From: Elymus sibiricus
Taxonomy: Eukaryota > Streptophyta > Magnoliopsida > Poales > Poaceae
Assembly: GCA_039707655.1 (NCBI GenBank)
Contig: CM077673.1
Coordinates: 3,854,001 to 3,918,000 of the forward strand
Length of the DNA stretch: 64,000 nt
Reading direction: 5' to 3'
The position numbers were made by a program, and so were the translations under genes. The notes beneath the pieces are model-generated. The model worked only from the letters and a program-made list of their open reading frames with translations, was not told the origin of the DNA and did not search any database. Shown in pieces: positions 1-12,464 of this stretch (positions are counted from its first letter, which is position 1; each line of letters opens with the position of its first letter).

Positions 1-938
1 ACCGGTTACGGGGACCTTGCCAAAAATCGCAGATTTTGTCCGTTTGAGCCAGTTTTCTATGCTTTTACACACTGATTTTGGGTCCCGGGGCGATCCAAAT
101 GTTCGGGAACCCCGGGGTCCGCTTATGGGGACCTCGCCAAAACTCGCAGATATTGTCCATTCTGACCAGATTTCTATGCTATTATTCACAGTTTTTTTGG
201 TTGTCTTGGTCGTCCGAACAATCGGGGAAGCCCGTGGACCGGTTACGGGGACCTCGCAAAAACTAGCAGATTTTGTCTGTTCCGGCAGTTTTCTATGCTA
301 TTACTCACTAATTTTGGGTCTCGGGACGATCCAAACGTTCGGGGAACCCCGGGGTCCGCTTACTGGGACCTCGGCAAAACTCGTAGATTTGGTCCATTCT
401 GACCAGTTTTCTATGCTATTATTCACTGTTTTTGGTTGTCGTGGTCGTCCCAACATTTGGGGATGCCCACAGTCCGGTTACGGGGACCTCGCCAAAACTC
501 ACAGATTTGGTACATTCTTACCAGTTTTCTATGCTATTATTCACTGTTTTTTGGTTGTCGTGGTCGTCCGAACGTTTGATGAAGCCCGAGGATCGGTTAC
601 GGGGACTTCGCCAAAAGTCACAGATTTTGTCCGTTTCGGCCAATTTTCTATATTATTAGTCACTGATTTTGGGTTCCGGGGCATTCCAAACGTTTGGGGA
701 ACCCCGGGGTCTGCTTACGAAGACCTCGCCAAAACTCGCAGATTTTGTCCATTTGACAAGATTTCTATGCTATTATTCACTGTTTTTCGGTTGTCATGGT
801 CGTTCGAACATTCGGGGAAGCCCGGGGTGCGCTTATGGGGACCTCGCGAAAACTTGCAGATTTGGTCCATTCTTACCAGTTTTCTATGCTATTATTCACT
901 GTTTTTTGGTTGTCGTCGTCGTCCGAACGTTCGAGGAA

Positions 939-1608
939 GCCCGAGGACCGGTTACGGGGACCTCGCCAAAACTCACTGATTTTGGGTTTTGGGGCGATCC
1001 AAACATTCAGGGAACCCCGGGGTCCGCTTACGGGGACCACGCCAAAACTCGCAGATTTGGTCCATTCTTACCAGTTTTCTATGCTATTATTCATTTCTTT
1101 TTGGTTGTCGTGGTCGTCCGAACGTTCGGGGAAGCCCGTGGATCGGTTACGGGGACATCGACAAAACTCGCAGATTTGGTCCATTCTTACCTGTTTTCTA
1201 TGCTATTACTCACTGATTATGGGTCCCGCGGCGATCCAAATGTTCAGGGAACCCCGGGGTCTGCTTACGGGGACCTCGGCAAAACTCGCAGATTTTGTCC
1301 ATTCTGACCAGATTTCTATGCTATTAATCACAGTTTTTTTGGTTGTCGTGGTCGTCCGAACATTCGGGGAAGCCCGTGGACCGGTTAGGGGGACCTCACC
1401 AAAACTAGCAGATTTTGTCTGTTCCGGCCAGTTTTCTATGCTATTACTCACTGATTTTGGGTCTCGGGACGATGAAAACATTCGGGGAACCCCGGGGTCC
1501 GCTTATGGGGACCTCACCAAAACTCACAGATTTGGTCCATTCTTACCAGTTTTCTATGCTATTATTCACTGTTTTTTGGTTGTCGTGGTCGTCCAAACGT
1601 TCGGGGAA
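939..1608. repeat. 670-bp tandem duplication, copy 1
   Basis: This segment is repeated immediately at 1609-2278 with no difference that I could see. It starts at gcccgaggaccgg and includes a shortened monomer in which ccaaaactc is joined directly to actgattttggg. The length, about 5.7 monomers, is not a whole number because of that shortened monomer. Confidence 0.85.
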
Positions 1609-2278
1609 GCCCGAGGACCGGTTACGGGGACCTCGCCAAAACTCACTGATTTTGGGTTTTGGGGCGATCCAAACATTCAGGGAACCCCGGGGTCCGCTTA
1701 CGGGGACCACGCCAAAACTCGCAGATTTGGTCCATTCTTACCAGTTTTCTATGCTATTATTCATTTCTTTTTGGTTGTCGTGGTCGTCCGAACGTTCGGG
1801 GAAGCCCGTGGATCGGTTACGGGGACATCGACAAAACTCGCAGATTTGGTCCATTCTTACCTGTTTTCTATGCTATTACTCACTGATTATGGGTCCCGCG
1901 GCGATCCAAATGTTCAGGGAACCCCGGGGTCTGCTTACGGGGACCTCGGCAAAACTCGCAGATTTTGTCCATTCTGACCAGATTTCTATGCTATTAATCA
2001 CAGTTTTTTTGGTTGTCGTGGTCGTCCGAACATTCGGGGAAGCCCGTGGACCGGTTAGGGGGACCTCACCAAAACTAGCAGATTTTGTCTGTTCCGGCCA
2101 GTTTTCTATGCTATTACTCACTGATTTTGGGTCTCGGGACGATGAAAACATTCGGGGAACCCCGGGGTCCGCTTATGGGGACCTCACCAAAACTCACAGA
2201 TTTGGTCCATTCTTACCAGTTTTCTATGCTATTATTCACTGTTTTTTGGTTGTCGTGGTCGTCCAAACGTTCGGGGAA
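1609..2278. repeat. 670-bp tandem duplication, copy 2
   Basis: This is a direct copy of 939-1608. The corresponding part of the next 4.75-kb unit (6,361-7,030) has a single copy. The duplication is therefore most simply younger than the 4.75-kb duplication, although loss from the second copy is also possible. Confidence 0.85.
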
Positions 2279-5200
2279 GCCCGGGGTCTGGTTACGGGGA
2301 CCTTGCCAAAACTCGCAGATTTGGTCCATTCTTACCAGTTTTCTATGCTATTAATCACTGATTTTGGGTCCCGGGGCGATCCAAATGTTCGGGGTACCCC
2401 GGGGTCCGCTTACGGGGACCTCGCCAAAACTCGCAGATGTGGTCCATTCTTACCAGTTTTCTGTGCTATTATTCACTGTTTTTTGGTTGTCGTGGTCGTC
2501 CGAACGTTCTGGGAAGCCCGTGGACCGGTTACGGGGACATCGCCAAAACTCGCAGATTTGGTCCATTCTTATCTGTTTTCTATGCTATTACTCAATGATT
2601 ATGGGTCCCGGGGCGATCCAAATGTTTGGGGAACCTCGGGGTCCGCTTACGGCGACCTCGCCAAAACTCGCAGATTTGGTACATCCTTACCAGTTTTCTA
2701 TGCTATTATTCACTGTTTTTTGCTAGTCGTGGTCGTCCGAATGTTCGGGGAAGCCCGGGGATCGGTTACGGGGACCTCGCCAAAACTCGCAGATTTTGTC
2801 CGTTTCGGCCAGTTTTCTATACTATTACTCACTGATTTTGGGTCCCGAGGCGATCCAAACGTTTGGGGAACCCCGGGGTCCGCTTACGAAGACCTCGCCA
2901 AAACTCGCAGATTTTGTCCATTTGACAAGATTTCTATGCTATTATTCACTGTTTTTTGGTAGTCAAGGTCGTCCGAACATTCGGGGAAGCCCGGGGTGCG
3001 CTTATGGGGACCTTGCCAAAACTAGCAGATTTTGTCTTTTCCAGCCAGTTTTCTATGCTTTTACTCACTAATTTTGGGTCTCGGGATGATCCAAACGTTC
3101 GTGGAACCCCGGGTTCCGCTTATGGGGACCTCGCCAAAACTCGCAGATATTGTCCATTCTGACCAGATTTCTATGCTATTATTCACAGTTTTTTTGGTTG
3201 TCTTGGTCGTCCGAACAAACGGGGAACCCCGTGGACCGGTTACGGGGACCTCGCCAAAACTAGCAGATTTTGTCTGTTCCGGCAGTTTTCTATGCTATTA
3301 CTCACTAATTTTGGGTCTCGGGACGATCCAAACGTTCGGGGAACCCCGGGGTCCGCTTACTGGGACCTCGGCAAAACTCGCAGATTTGGTCCATTCTGAC
3401 CAGTTTTCTATGCTATTATATACTGTTTTTGGTTGTCGTGGTCGTCCCAACATTTGGGGATGCCCGCAGTCCGGTTACGGGGACCTCGCCAAAACTCGCA
3501 GATTTGGTACATTCTTACACGTTTTCTATGCTATTATTCCCTGTTTTTGGGTTGTCGTGGTCGTCCGAACGTTTGATGAAGCCCGGGGATCGGTTACGGG
3601 GACTTCGCCAAAAGTCACAGATTTTGTCCGTTTCGGCCAGTTTTTTATATTATTAGTCACTGATTTTGGGTTCCGGGGCTATCCAAACATTTGGGGAACC
3701 CCGGGGTCTGCTTACGAAGACCTCGCGAAAACTCGTAGATTTTGTCCATTTGACAAGATTTCTATGCTATTATTCACTGTTTTTCGGTTGTCATGGTCGT
3801 CCGAACGTTCGAGGAAGCCCGAGGACCGGTTACGGGGACCTCGCCAAAACTCACTGATTTTGGGTTTTGGGGCGATCCAAACGTTCAGGGAACCCCGGGG
3901 TCCGCTTACGGGGACCTCGCCAAAACTCGCAGATTTGGTCCATTCTTACCAGTTTTCTATGCTATTATTCATTGTTTTTTGGTTGTCGTGGTCGTCCGAA
4001 CGTTCGGGGAAGCCCGTGGATCGGTTACGGGGACATCGACAAAACTCGCAGATTTGGTCCATTCTTACCTGTTTTCTATGCTATTACTCACTGATTATGG
4101 GTCCCGCGGCGATCCAAATGTTCAGGGAACCCCGGGGTCTGCTTACGGGGACCTCGGCAAAACTCGCAGATTTTGTCCATTCTGACCAGATTTCTATGCT
4201 ATTAATCACTGTTTTTTTGGTTGTCGTGGTCGTCCGAACATTCGGGGAAGCCCGTGGACCGGTTAGGGGGACCTCACCAAAACTAGCAGATTTTGTCTGT
4301 TCCGGCCAGTTTTCTATGCTATTACTCACTGATTTTGGGTCTCGGGACGATGAAAACATTCGGGGAACCCCGGGGTCCGCTTATGGGGACCTCGCCAAAA
4401 CTCACAGATTTGGTCCATTCTTACCAGTTTTCTATGCTATTATTCACTGTTTTTTGGTTATCGTGGTCGTCCAAACGTTCGGGGAAGCCCGGGGTCCGGT
4501 TACGGGGACCTTGCCAAAACTCGCAGATTTGGTCCATTCTTACCAGTTTCTATGCTATTACTCACTGATTTTGGGTCCCGGGGCGATCCAAATGTTCGGG
4601 GAACCCCGGGGTCCGCTTACGGGGACCTCACCAAAACTCGCAGATGTGGTCCATTCTTACCAGTTTTCTGTGCAATTATTCACTGTTTTTTGGTTGTCGT
4701 GGTCGTCCGAACGTTCTGGGAAGCCCGTGGACCGGTTACGGGGACATCGCCAAAACTCGCAGATTTGGTCCATTCTTATCTGTTTTCTATGCTATTACTC
4801 AATGATTATGGGTCCCGGGGCGATCCAAATGTTTGGGGAACCTCGGGGTCCGCTTACGGCGACCTCGCCAAAACTCGCAGATTTGGTACATCCTTACCAG
4901 TTTTCTATGCTATTATTCACTGTTTTTTGCTAGTCGTGGTCGTCCGAATGTTCGGGGAAGCCCGGGGATCGGTTACGGGGACCTCGCCAAAAGTCGCAGA
5001 TTTTGTCCGTTTCGGCCAGTTTTCCATACTATTACTCACTGATTTTGGGTCCCGAGGCGATCCAAACGTTTGGGGAACCCCGGGGTCCGCTTACGAAGAC
5101 CTCGCCAAAACTCGCAGATTTTGTCCATTTGACAAGATTTCTATGCTATTATTCACTGTTTTTTGGTAGTCAAGGTCGTCCGAACATTCGGGGAAGCCCG

Positions 5201-5423
5201 GGGTGCGCTTATGGGGACCTTGCCAAAACTAGCAGATTTTGTCTTTTCCAGCCAGTTTTCTATGCTATTACTCTCTGATTTTGTCTCCCGGGCGATCCAA
5301 ACGTTCGGGGAAAGCGGACCTTGCCAAAACTTGCAGATATGGTCCTTTCTTACCAGTTTTCTATGCTATTATTCACTGTTTTTTGGTTGTTGTGGTTGTC
5401 CGAACTTTCAACGAAGCCCGAGG

Positions 5424-8400
5424 ACCGGTTACGGGGACGTTGCCAAAAATCGCAAATTTTGTCCGTTTTAGCCAGTTTTCTATGCTTTTACTCACTGATT
5501 TTGGGTCCCGGGCGATCCAAACGTTTGGGAACCCCGGGGTCCGCTTATGCGGACCTCGCCAAAACTCGCAGATATTGTCCGTTCTGACCAGGTTCCTATG
5601 CTATTATTCACAGTTTTTTTGGTTGTCGTGGTCGTCCGAACAATCGGGGAAGCCCGTGGACCGGTTACGGGGACCTCGCCAAAACTAGCAGGTTTTGTCT
5701 GTTCCGGCAGTTTTCTATGCTATTACTCACTAATTTTGGGTCTCGGGACGATCCAAACGTTCGGGGAACCCCGGGGTCCGCTTACTGGGACCTCGGCAAA
5801 ACTCGTAGATTTGGTCCATTCTGACCAGTTTTCTATGCTATTATTCACTGTTTTTGGTTGTCGTGGTCGTCCCAACATTTGGGGATGCCCACAGTCCGGT
5901 TACGGGGACCTCGCCAAAACTCACAGATTTGGTACATTCTTACCAGTTTTCTATGCTATTATTCACTGTTTTTTGGTTGTCGTGGTCGTCCGAACGTTTG
6001 ATGAAGCCCGAGGATCGGTTACGGGGACTTCGCCAAAAGTCACAGATTTTGTCCGTTTCGGCCAATTTTCTATATTATTAGTCACTGATTTTGGGTTCCG
6101 GGGCATTCCAAACGTTTGGGGAACCCCGGGGTCTGCTTACGAAGACCTCGCCAAAACTCGCAGATTTTGTCCATTTGACAAGATTTCTATGCTATTATTC
6201 ACTGTTTTTCGGTTGTCATGGTCGTTCGAACATTCGGGGAAGCCCGGGGTGCGCTTATGGGGACCTCGCGAAAACTTGCAGATTTGGTCCATTCTTACCA
6301 GTTTTCTATGCTATTATTCACTGTTTTTTGGTTGTCGTCGTCGTCCGAACGTTCGAGGAAGCCCGAGGACCGGTTACGGGGACCTCGCCAAAACTCACTG
6401 ATTTTGGGTTTTGGGGCGATCCAAACATTCAGGGAACCCCGGGGTCCGCTTACGGGGACCACGCCAAAACTCGCAGATTTGGTCCATTCTTACCAGTTTT
6501 CTATGCTATTATTCATTTCTTTTTGGTTGTCGTGGTCGTCCGAACGTTCGGGGAAGCCCGTGGATCGGTTACGGGGACATCGACAAAACTCGCAGATTTG
6601 GTCCATTCTTACCTGTTTTCTATGCTATTACTCACTGATTATGGGTCCCGCGGCGATCCAAATGTTCAGGGAACCCCGGGGTCTGCTTACGGGGACCTCG
6701 GCAAAACTCGCAGATTTTGTCCATTCTGACCAGATTTCTATGCTATTAATCACAGTTTTTTTGGTTGTCGTGGTCGTCCGAACATTCGGGGAAGCCCGTG
6801 GACCGGTTAGGGGGACCTCACCAAAACTAGCAGATTTTGTCTGTTCCGGCCAGTTTTCTATGCTATTACTCACTGATTTTGGGTCTCGGGACGATGAAAA
6901 CATTCGGGGAACCCCGGGGTCCGCTTATGGGGACCTCACCAAAACTCACAGATTTGGTCCATTCTTACCAGTTTTCTATGCTATTATTCACTGTTTTTTG
7001 GTTGTCGTGGTCGTCCAAACGTTCGGGGAAGCCCGGGGTCTGGTTACGGGGACCTTGCCAAAACTCGCAGATTTGGTCCATTCTTACCAGTTTTCTATGC
7101 TATTAATCACTGATTTTGGGTCCCGGGGCGATCCAAATGTTCGGGGTACCCCGGGGTCCGCTTACGGGGACCTCGCCAAAACTCGCAGATGTGGTCCATT
7201 CTTACCAGTTTTCTGTGCTATTATTCACTGTTTTTTGGTTGTCGTGGTCGTCCGAACGTTCTGGGAAGCCCGTGGACCGGTTACGGGGACATCGCCAAAA
7301 CTCGCAGATTTGGTCCATTCTTATCTGTTTTCTATGCTATTACTCAATGATTATGGGTCCCGGGGCGATCCAAATGTTTGGGGAACCTCGGGGTCCGCTT
7401 ACGGCGACCTCGCCAAAACTCGCAGATTTGGTACATCCTTACCAGTTTTCTATGCTATTATTCACTGTTTTTTGCTAGTCGTGGTCGTCCGAATGTTCGG
7501 GGAAGCCCGGGGATCGGTTACGGGGACCTCGCCAAAACTCGCAGATTTTGTCCGTTTCGGCCAGTTTTCTATACTATTACTCACTGATTTTGGGTCCCGA
7601 GGCGATCCAAACGTTTGGGGAACCCCGGGGTCCGCTTACGAAGACCTCGCCAAAACTCGCAGATTTTGTCCATTTGACAAGATTTCTATGCTATTATTCA
7701 CTGTTTTTTGGTAGTCAAGGTCGTCCGAACATTCGGGGAAGCCCGGGGTGCGCTTATGGGGACCTTGCCAAAACTAGCAGATTTTGTCTTTTCCAGCCAG
7801 TTTTCTATGCTTTTACTCACTAATTTTGGGTCTCGGGATGATCCAAACGTTCGTGGAACCCCGGGTTCCGCTTATGGGGACCTCGCCAAAACTCGCAGAT
7901 ATTGTCCATTCTGACCAGATTTCTATGCTATTATTCACAGTTTTTTTGGTTGTCTTGGTCGTCCGAACAAACGGGGAACCCCGTGGACCGGTTACGGGGA
8001 CCTCGCCAAAACTAGCAGATTTTGTCTGTTCCGGCAGTTTTCTATGCTATTACTCACTAATTTTGGGTCTCGGGACGATCCAAACGTTCGGGGAACCCCG
8101 GGGTCCGCTTACTGGGACCTCGGCAAAACTCGCAGATTTGGTCCATTCTGACCAGTTTTCTATGCTATTATATACTGTTTTTGGTTGTCGTGGTCGTCCC
8201 AACATTTGGGGATGCCCGCAGTCCGGTTACGGGGACCTCGCCAAAACTCGCAGATTTGGTACATTCTTACACGTTTTCTATGCTATTATTCCCTGTTTTT
8301 GGGTTGTCGTGGTCGTCCGAACGTTTGATGAAGCCCGGGGATCGGTTACGGGGACTTCGCCAAAAGTCACAGATTTTGTCCGTTTCGGCAGTTTTTTATA

Positions 8401-10174
8401 TTATTAGTCACTGATTTTGGGTTCCGGGGCTATCCAAACATTTGGGGAACCCCGGGGTCTGCTTACGAAGACCTCGCGAAAACTCGTAGATTTTGTCCAT
8501 TTGACAAGATTTCTATGCTATTATTCACTGTTTTTCGGTTGTCATGGTCGTCCGAACGTTCGAGGAAGCCCGAGGACCGGTTACGGGGACCTCGCCAAAA
8601 CTCACTGATTTTGGGTTTTGGGGCGATCCAAACGTTCAGGGAACCCCGGGGTCCGCTTACGGGGACCTCGCCAAAACTCGCAGATTTGGTCCATTCTTAC
8701 CAGTTTTCTATGCTATTATTCATTGTTTTTTGGTTGTCGTGGTCGTCCGAACGTTCGGGGAAGCCCGTGGATCGGTTACGGGGACATCGACAAAACTCGC
8801 AGATTTGGTCCATTCTTACCTGTTTTCTATGCTATTACTCACTGATTATGGGTCCCGCGGCGATCCAAATGTTCAGGGAACCCCGGGGTCTGCTTACGGG
8901 GACCTCGGCAAAACTCGCAGATTTTGTCCATTCTGACCAGATTTCTATGCTATTAATCACTGTTTTTTTGGTTGTCGTGGTCGTCCGAACATTCGGGGAA
9001 GCCCGTGGACCGGTTAGGGGGACCTCACCAAAACTAGCAGATTTTGTCTGTTCCGGCCAGTTTTCTATGCTATTACTCACTGATTTTGGGTCTCGGGACG
9101 ATGAAAACATTCGGGGAACCCCGGGGTCCGCTTATGGGGACCTCGCCAAAACTCACAGATTTGGTCCATTCTTACCAGTTTTCTATGCTATTATTCACTG
9201 TTTTTTGGTTATCGTGGTCGTCCAAACGTTCGGGGAAGCCCGGGGTCCGGTTACGGGGACCTTGCCAAAACTCGCAGATTTGGTCCATTCTTACCAGTTT
9301 CTATGCTATTACTCACTGATTTTGGGTCCCGGGGCGATCCAAATGTTCGGGGAACCCCGGGGTCCGCTTACGGGGACCTCACCAAAACTCGCAGATGTGG
9401 TCCATTCTTACCAGTTTTCTGTGCAATTATTCACTGTTTTTTGGTTGTCGTGGTCGTCCGAACGTTCTGGGAAGCCCGTGGACCGGTTACGGGGACATCG
9501 CCAAAACTCGCAGATTTGGTCCATTCTTATCTGTTTTCTATGCTATTACTCAATGATTATGGGTCCCGGGGCGATCCAAATGTTTGGGGAACCTCGGGGT
9601 CCGCTTACGGCGACCTCGCCAAAACTCGCAGATTTGGTACATCCTTACCAGTTTTCTATGCTATTATTCACTGTTTTTTGCTAGTCGTGGTCGTCCGAAT
9701 GTTCGGGGAAGCCCGGGGATCGGTTACGGGGACCTCGCCAAAAGTCGCAGATTTTGTCCGTTTCGGCCAGTTTTCCATACTATTACTCACTGATTTTGGG
9801 TCCCGAGGCGATCCAAACGTTTGGGGAACCCCGGGGTCCGCTTACGAAGACCTCGCCAAAACTCGCAGATTTTGTCCATTTGACAAGATTTCTATGCTAT
9901 TATTCACTGTTTTTTGGTAGTCAAGGTCGTCCGAACATTCGGGGAAGCCCGGGGTGCGCTTATGGGGACCTTGCCAAAACTAGCAGATTTTGTCTTTTCC
10001 AGCCAGTTTTCTATGCTATTACTCTCTGATTTTGTCTCCCGGGCGATCCAAACGTTCGGGGAAAGCGGACCTTGCCAAAACTTGCAGATATGGTCCTTTC
10101 TTACCAGTTTTCTATGCTATTATTCACTGTTTTTTGGTTGTTGTGGTTGTCCGAACTTTCAACGAAGCCCGAGG
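5424..10174. repeat. 4.75-kb higher-order repeat, copy 2
   Basis: This copy repeats copy 1 almost base for base, but with only one copy of the 670-bp segment (6,361-7,030). It has small private changes, such as the one-base loss near 8,389 (cggcag where copy 1 has cggccag near 3,637), which accounts for the offset changing from 4,752 to 4,751. Confidence 0.85.
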
Positions 10175-11010
10175 ACTGGTTACGGGGACGTTGCCAAAAA
10201 TCGCAAATTTTGTCCGTTTTAGCCAGTTTTCTATGCTTTTACTCACTGATTTTGGGTCCCGGGCGATCCAAACGTTTGGGAACCCCGGGGTCCGCTTATG
10301 CGGACCTCGCCAAAACTCGCAGATATTGTCCATTCTGACCAGGTTCCTATGCTATTATTCACAGTTTTTTTGGTTGTCGTGGTCGTCCGAACAATCGGGG
10401 AAGCCCGTGGACCGGTTACGGGGACCTCGCCAAAACTAGCAGGTTTTGTCTGTTCCGGCAGTTTTCTATGCTATTACTCACTAATTTTGGGTCTCGGGAC
10501 GATCCAAACGTTCGGGGAACCCCAGGGTCCGCTTACTAGGACCTCGGCAAAACTCGCAGATTTGGTCCATTCTGACCAGTTTTCTATGCTATTATATACT
10601 GTTTTTGGTTGTCGTGGTCGTCCCAACATTTGGGGATGCCCGCAGTCCGGTTACGGGGACCTCGCCAAAACTCGCAGATTTGGTACATTCTTACACGTTT
10701 TCTATGCTATTATTCACTGTTTTTTGGTTGTCGTGGTCGTCCGAACGTTTGATGAAGCCCGGGGATCGGTTACGGGGACTTCGCCAAAAGTCACAGATTT
10801 TGTCCGTTTCGGCCAGTTTTTTATATTATTAGTCACTGATTTTGGGTTCCGGGGCTATCCAAACATTTGGGGAACCCCGGGGTCTGCTTACGAAGACCTC
10901 GCGAAAACTCGTAGATTTTGTCCATTTGACAAGATTTCTATGCTATTATTCTCTGTTTTTTGGTAGTCATGGTCGTTCGAACATTCAGGGAAGCCCGGGG
11001 TGCGCTTATG
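8500..11010. repeat. Long duplicated block 3, left copy
   Basis: This matches about 33,383-35,890 at an offset of 24,880-24,883 bp (for example 8,618 with 33,501 and 10,605 with 35,486). It overlaps the end of the second 4.75-kb unit, so block 3 was copied from, or into, that kind of unit. Confidence 0.75.
10175..11010. repeat. 4.75-kb higher-order repeat, partial copy 3
   Basis: This segment matches copy 2 at an offset of 4,751 bp from 10,175 to about 11,010. The sequence then switches to a different arrangement of monomers, marked by gacctttacagaactagctg. The right boundary is approximate. The same transition occurs near 35,890, inside a block that duplicates this one. Confidence 0.7.
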
Positions 11011-11754
11011 GGGACCTTTACAGAACTAGCTGATTTTGTCTGTTCCGGCCAGTTTTCTATGCTATTACTCACTGATTTTGGGTTTTGGGGCGATCCAAAC
11101 GTTCGGGGAACCCCGGGTTCCACTTACGGGGACCTCGCCAAAACTCGCAGATTTGGTCCATTCTTACCAGTTTTCTGTGCTATTATTCATTGTTTTTTGG
11201 TTGTCGTGGTCGTCCGAACGTTCGGGGAAGCCCGTGGACCGGTTACGGGGACATCGCCAAAACTCGCAGATTTGGTCCATTCTCACCTGTTTTCTATGCT
11301 ATTACTCACTGATTATGGGTCCCGGGGCGATCGAAATGTTCCGGGAACCCCGGGGTCTGCTTACGGGGAACTCGGCAAAACTCGCAGATTTTGTCCATTC
11401 TGACCAGATTTCTATGCTATTATTCACTGTTTTTTTGGTTGTCGTGATGGTCCGAACATTTGGGGAAGATTACGGGGACCTCGCCAAAACTAGCAGATTT
11501 TGTCTGTTCCGGCCAGTTTTCTATGCTATTACTCACTGATTTTGGGTCTCGGGACGATCGAAACGTTCGGGGAACCCCGGGGTCCGCTTACGGGGACCTC
11601 GCCAAAACTCGCAGATTTGGTCCATTCTTACCAGTTTTCTATGCTATTATTCACTGTTTTTTGGTTGTCGTGGTCGTCCAAACGTTCGGGGAAGCCCGGG
11701 GTCCGGTTACAGGGACCATGCCAAAACTCGCAGATTTGGTCCATTCTTACCAGT

Positions 11755-12464
11755 TTTCTATGCTATTATTCACTGTTTTTTGGTTGTCGTGGTCGTCCGA
11801 ACGTTCGGGGAAGCCCGTGGACCGGTTACGGGGACATCGCCAAAACTCGCAGATTTTGGTCCTTTCTTACCTGTTTTCTATGCTATTACTCACTGATTAT
11901 GGGTCCCGAGGCAATCCAAATGTTCGGGGAACCTCGGGGTCCGCTTACGGGGACCTCGCCAAAACTCGCAGATTTGGTACATCCTTACTAGTTTTCTATG
12001 CTATTATTCACTGTTTTTTGCTAGTCGTGGTCGTCGGAACGTTCGGGGAAGCCCGGGGATCGGTTACGGGGACCTCGCCAAACGTCGCAGATTTTGTCCG
12101 TTTCGGCCAGTTTTCTATACTATTACTCACTGATTTCGGGTCCCGGGGCAATCCAAACGTTTGGGGAACCCCGAGGTCCGCTTACGAAGACCTCGCCAAA
12201 AGTCGCAGATTTTGTGCATTTGACAAGATTTCTATGCTATTATTCACTGTTTTTTGGTAGTCAAGGTCGTTCAAACATTCTGGGAAGCCCGAGGTGCGCT
12301 TATGGGGACCTTGCCAAAACTAGCAGATTTTGTCTGTTCCAGCCAGTTTTCTATGATATTACTCTCTGATTTTATGTCCCGGGGCGATCCAAACGTTCGG
12401 GGAAAGCGGACCTCGCCAAAACTTGCAGATATGGTCCTTTCTTACCAGTTTTCTATCCTATTAT
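11755..12464. repeat. 2.47-kb higher-order repeat, partial leading copy
   Basis: This matches the end of the following unit at an offset of 2,470 bp (for example 12,094 with 14,564). Upstream of about 11,755 the match is broken by a difference of about a monomer or dimer. The left boundary is approximate. Confidence 0.65.

Larger units (their letters stand above)
1..5423. repeat. 4.75-kb higher-order repeat, copy 1 (with 670-bp extra duplication)
   Basis: Landmarks here recur downstream at constant offsets: about 5,422 bp for those left of the extra duplication, and 4,751-4,752 bp for those right of it. The difference is 670 bp, which equals the local duplication at 939-2278. Inside the unit, two halves of about 2.2-2.5 kb are related to each other (for example 1659 and 3867), so the 4.75-kb unit is itself a doubled, diverged 2.4-kb unit. 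The left edge is the window edge. Confidence 0.85.

Noticed and set aside
100..125. CENP-B-box-like word (ttcggggaaccccggg) in each A monomer
   Set aside because: The spacing is one base off the ttcg-nnnn-a-nn-cggg pattern, plants have no established CENP-B-box function, and the satellite family it resembles is mostly subtelomeric.
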